Source: Granulicella sp.
GTDB lineage: Bacteria > Acidobacteriota > Terriglobia > Terriglobales > Acidobacteriaceae
DNA: 31,224 nt
NCBI GenBank assembly: GCA_003133205.1
Contig: PKWK01000321.1
Coordinates: forward strand, 1 to 31,224
Direction of reading: 5' to 3'
Positions within the stretch are counted from its first letter, which is position 1. Each line of letters begins with the position of its first letter. Both the position numbers and the translations under genes were made by a program. Of this stretch, positions 31,086 through 31,224 are shown one piece after another. The notes beneath the pieces were generated by a model. That model worked only from the letters and a program-made list of their open reading frames with translations, made no database searches and was not told the origin of the DNA.

Positions 31086-31224
31086 TTACCCGCGCAACGC
31101 CATCTGATCCGTCATAATCTGCGTCAGATCCGGCTTCTTCAGCCCATGTTCCTGCTCGTTGAACTTGTCCACCTTGCTCGACCAGTTCATGCTGCAGAAC
31201 TTCGGCCCGCACATCGAGCAGAAA
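31086..31224 (-). CDS. thiC: Phosphomethylpyrimidine synthase ThiC, C-terminal part
   Basis: The minus strand reads FCSMCGPKFCSMNWSSKVD and on to a stop at 31086-31088. CSMCGPKFC is the CxxCxxxxC motif that binds the 4Fe-4S cluster of ThiC, a radical SAM enzyme that converts aminoimidazole ribotide into the thiamine pyrimidine. Only the last 45 or so residues are inside the window; the gene continues past base 31224. A TPP riboswitch, if present, would be upstream and outside. After the motif the tail is short (EHGLKKPDLTQIMTDQMALRG). Confidence 0.95.
   Translation of the reverse strand, partial: FCSMCGPKFCSMNWSSKVDKFNEQEHGLKKPDLTQIMTDQMALRG

Noticed and set aside
1..31224. Search for CRISPR arrays, phage genes, restriction-modification or other defence islands
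   Set aside because: No regularly spaced repeats, integrase with att sites, or recognisable defence genes were seen; the nucleotidyltransferase pair is the only weak candidate.

Overview
This 31.2 kb window is GC-rich chromosomal DNA, most likely from an acidobacterium of the Terriglobia (Acidobacteriaceae, near Granulicella, Edaphobacter or Terriglobus). The grounds are a secreted VWFA protein of the type described from Acidobacteria, a small MscL ending in a zinc ribbon, lipid A synthesis (lpxB, so Gram-negative), many GTG/TTG starts, and dispersed palindromic repeats between and inside genes. The assignment rests on gene content, not on a marker gene. No rRNA, tRNA or CRISPR array was seen.

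Layout. At 1-140 is the C-terminal end of an IS481-like transposase, abutting the 3' end of a secreted M3 oligopeptidase (minus). hemC follows on the plus strand. From 10772 down to 3631 the minus strand carries a complete phosphate module: phoB, phoR, pstS, pstC, pstA, pstB, phoU. Reading away from it on the plus strand is a lone receiver protein with a CHASE3-PAS histidine kinase. Then come a threonine aldolase and hemW (both minus) and an ABC exporter half-transporter (plus). The 17.9-19.0 kb stretch holds a small protein paired with a twice-frameshifted nucleotidyltransferase, then a palindromic operator ahead of an M20 amidohydrolase. After that come a DUF302 protein, a YdeI/OmdA-type protein (minus), lpxB, an M1-like protein that lost its active site, a tiny secreted protein, a VWFA protein with one frameshift, a small membrane protein, mscL, an M28 peptidase resembling glutamate carboxypeptidase II, and a 33-residue membrane protein. 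The window closes with a repeat-rich spacer and the C-terminus of thiC (minus).

How the parts connect. The phosphate genes form one sensing and uptake unit: PstSCAB imports phosphate, PhoU links transporter state to the PhoR kinase, and PhoB activates the regulon. A Pho-box-like repeat lies ahead of pstS, and a hairpin repeat sits between pstS and pstC. The other genes look like independent housekeeping or accessory units.

What stands out. (1) Dispersed hairpin repeats whose stems differ between copies yet stay paired. (2) A 9-bp-arm palindrome, with its half-site repeated in an AT-rich tract just before the M20 gene, and no regulator gene nearby. (3) A dead M1 peptidase. (4) lpxB without a good start codon. 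(5) Single-base frameshifts in two genes, which may be decay or assembly error. (6) Four alternating GCCTCG/CGAGGC elements in the phoB leader. I did not find a convincing new multi-gene defence or biosynthetic system.
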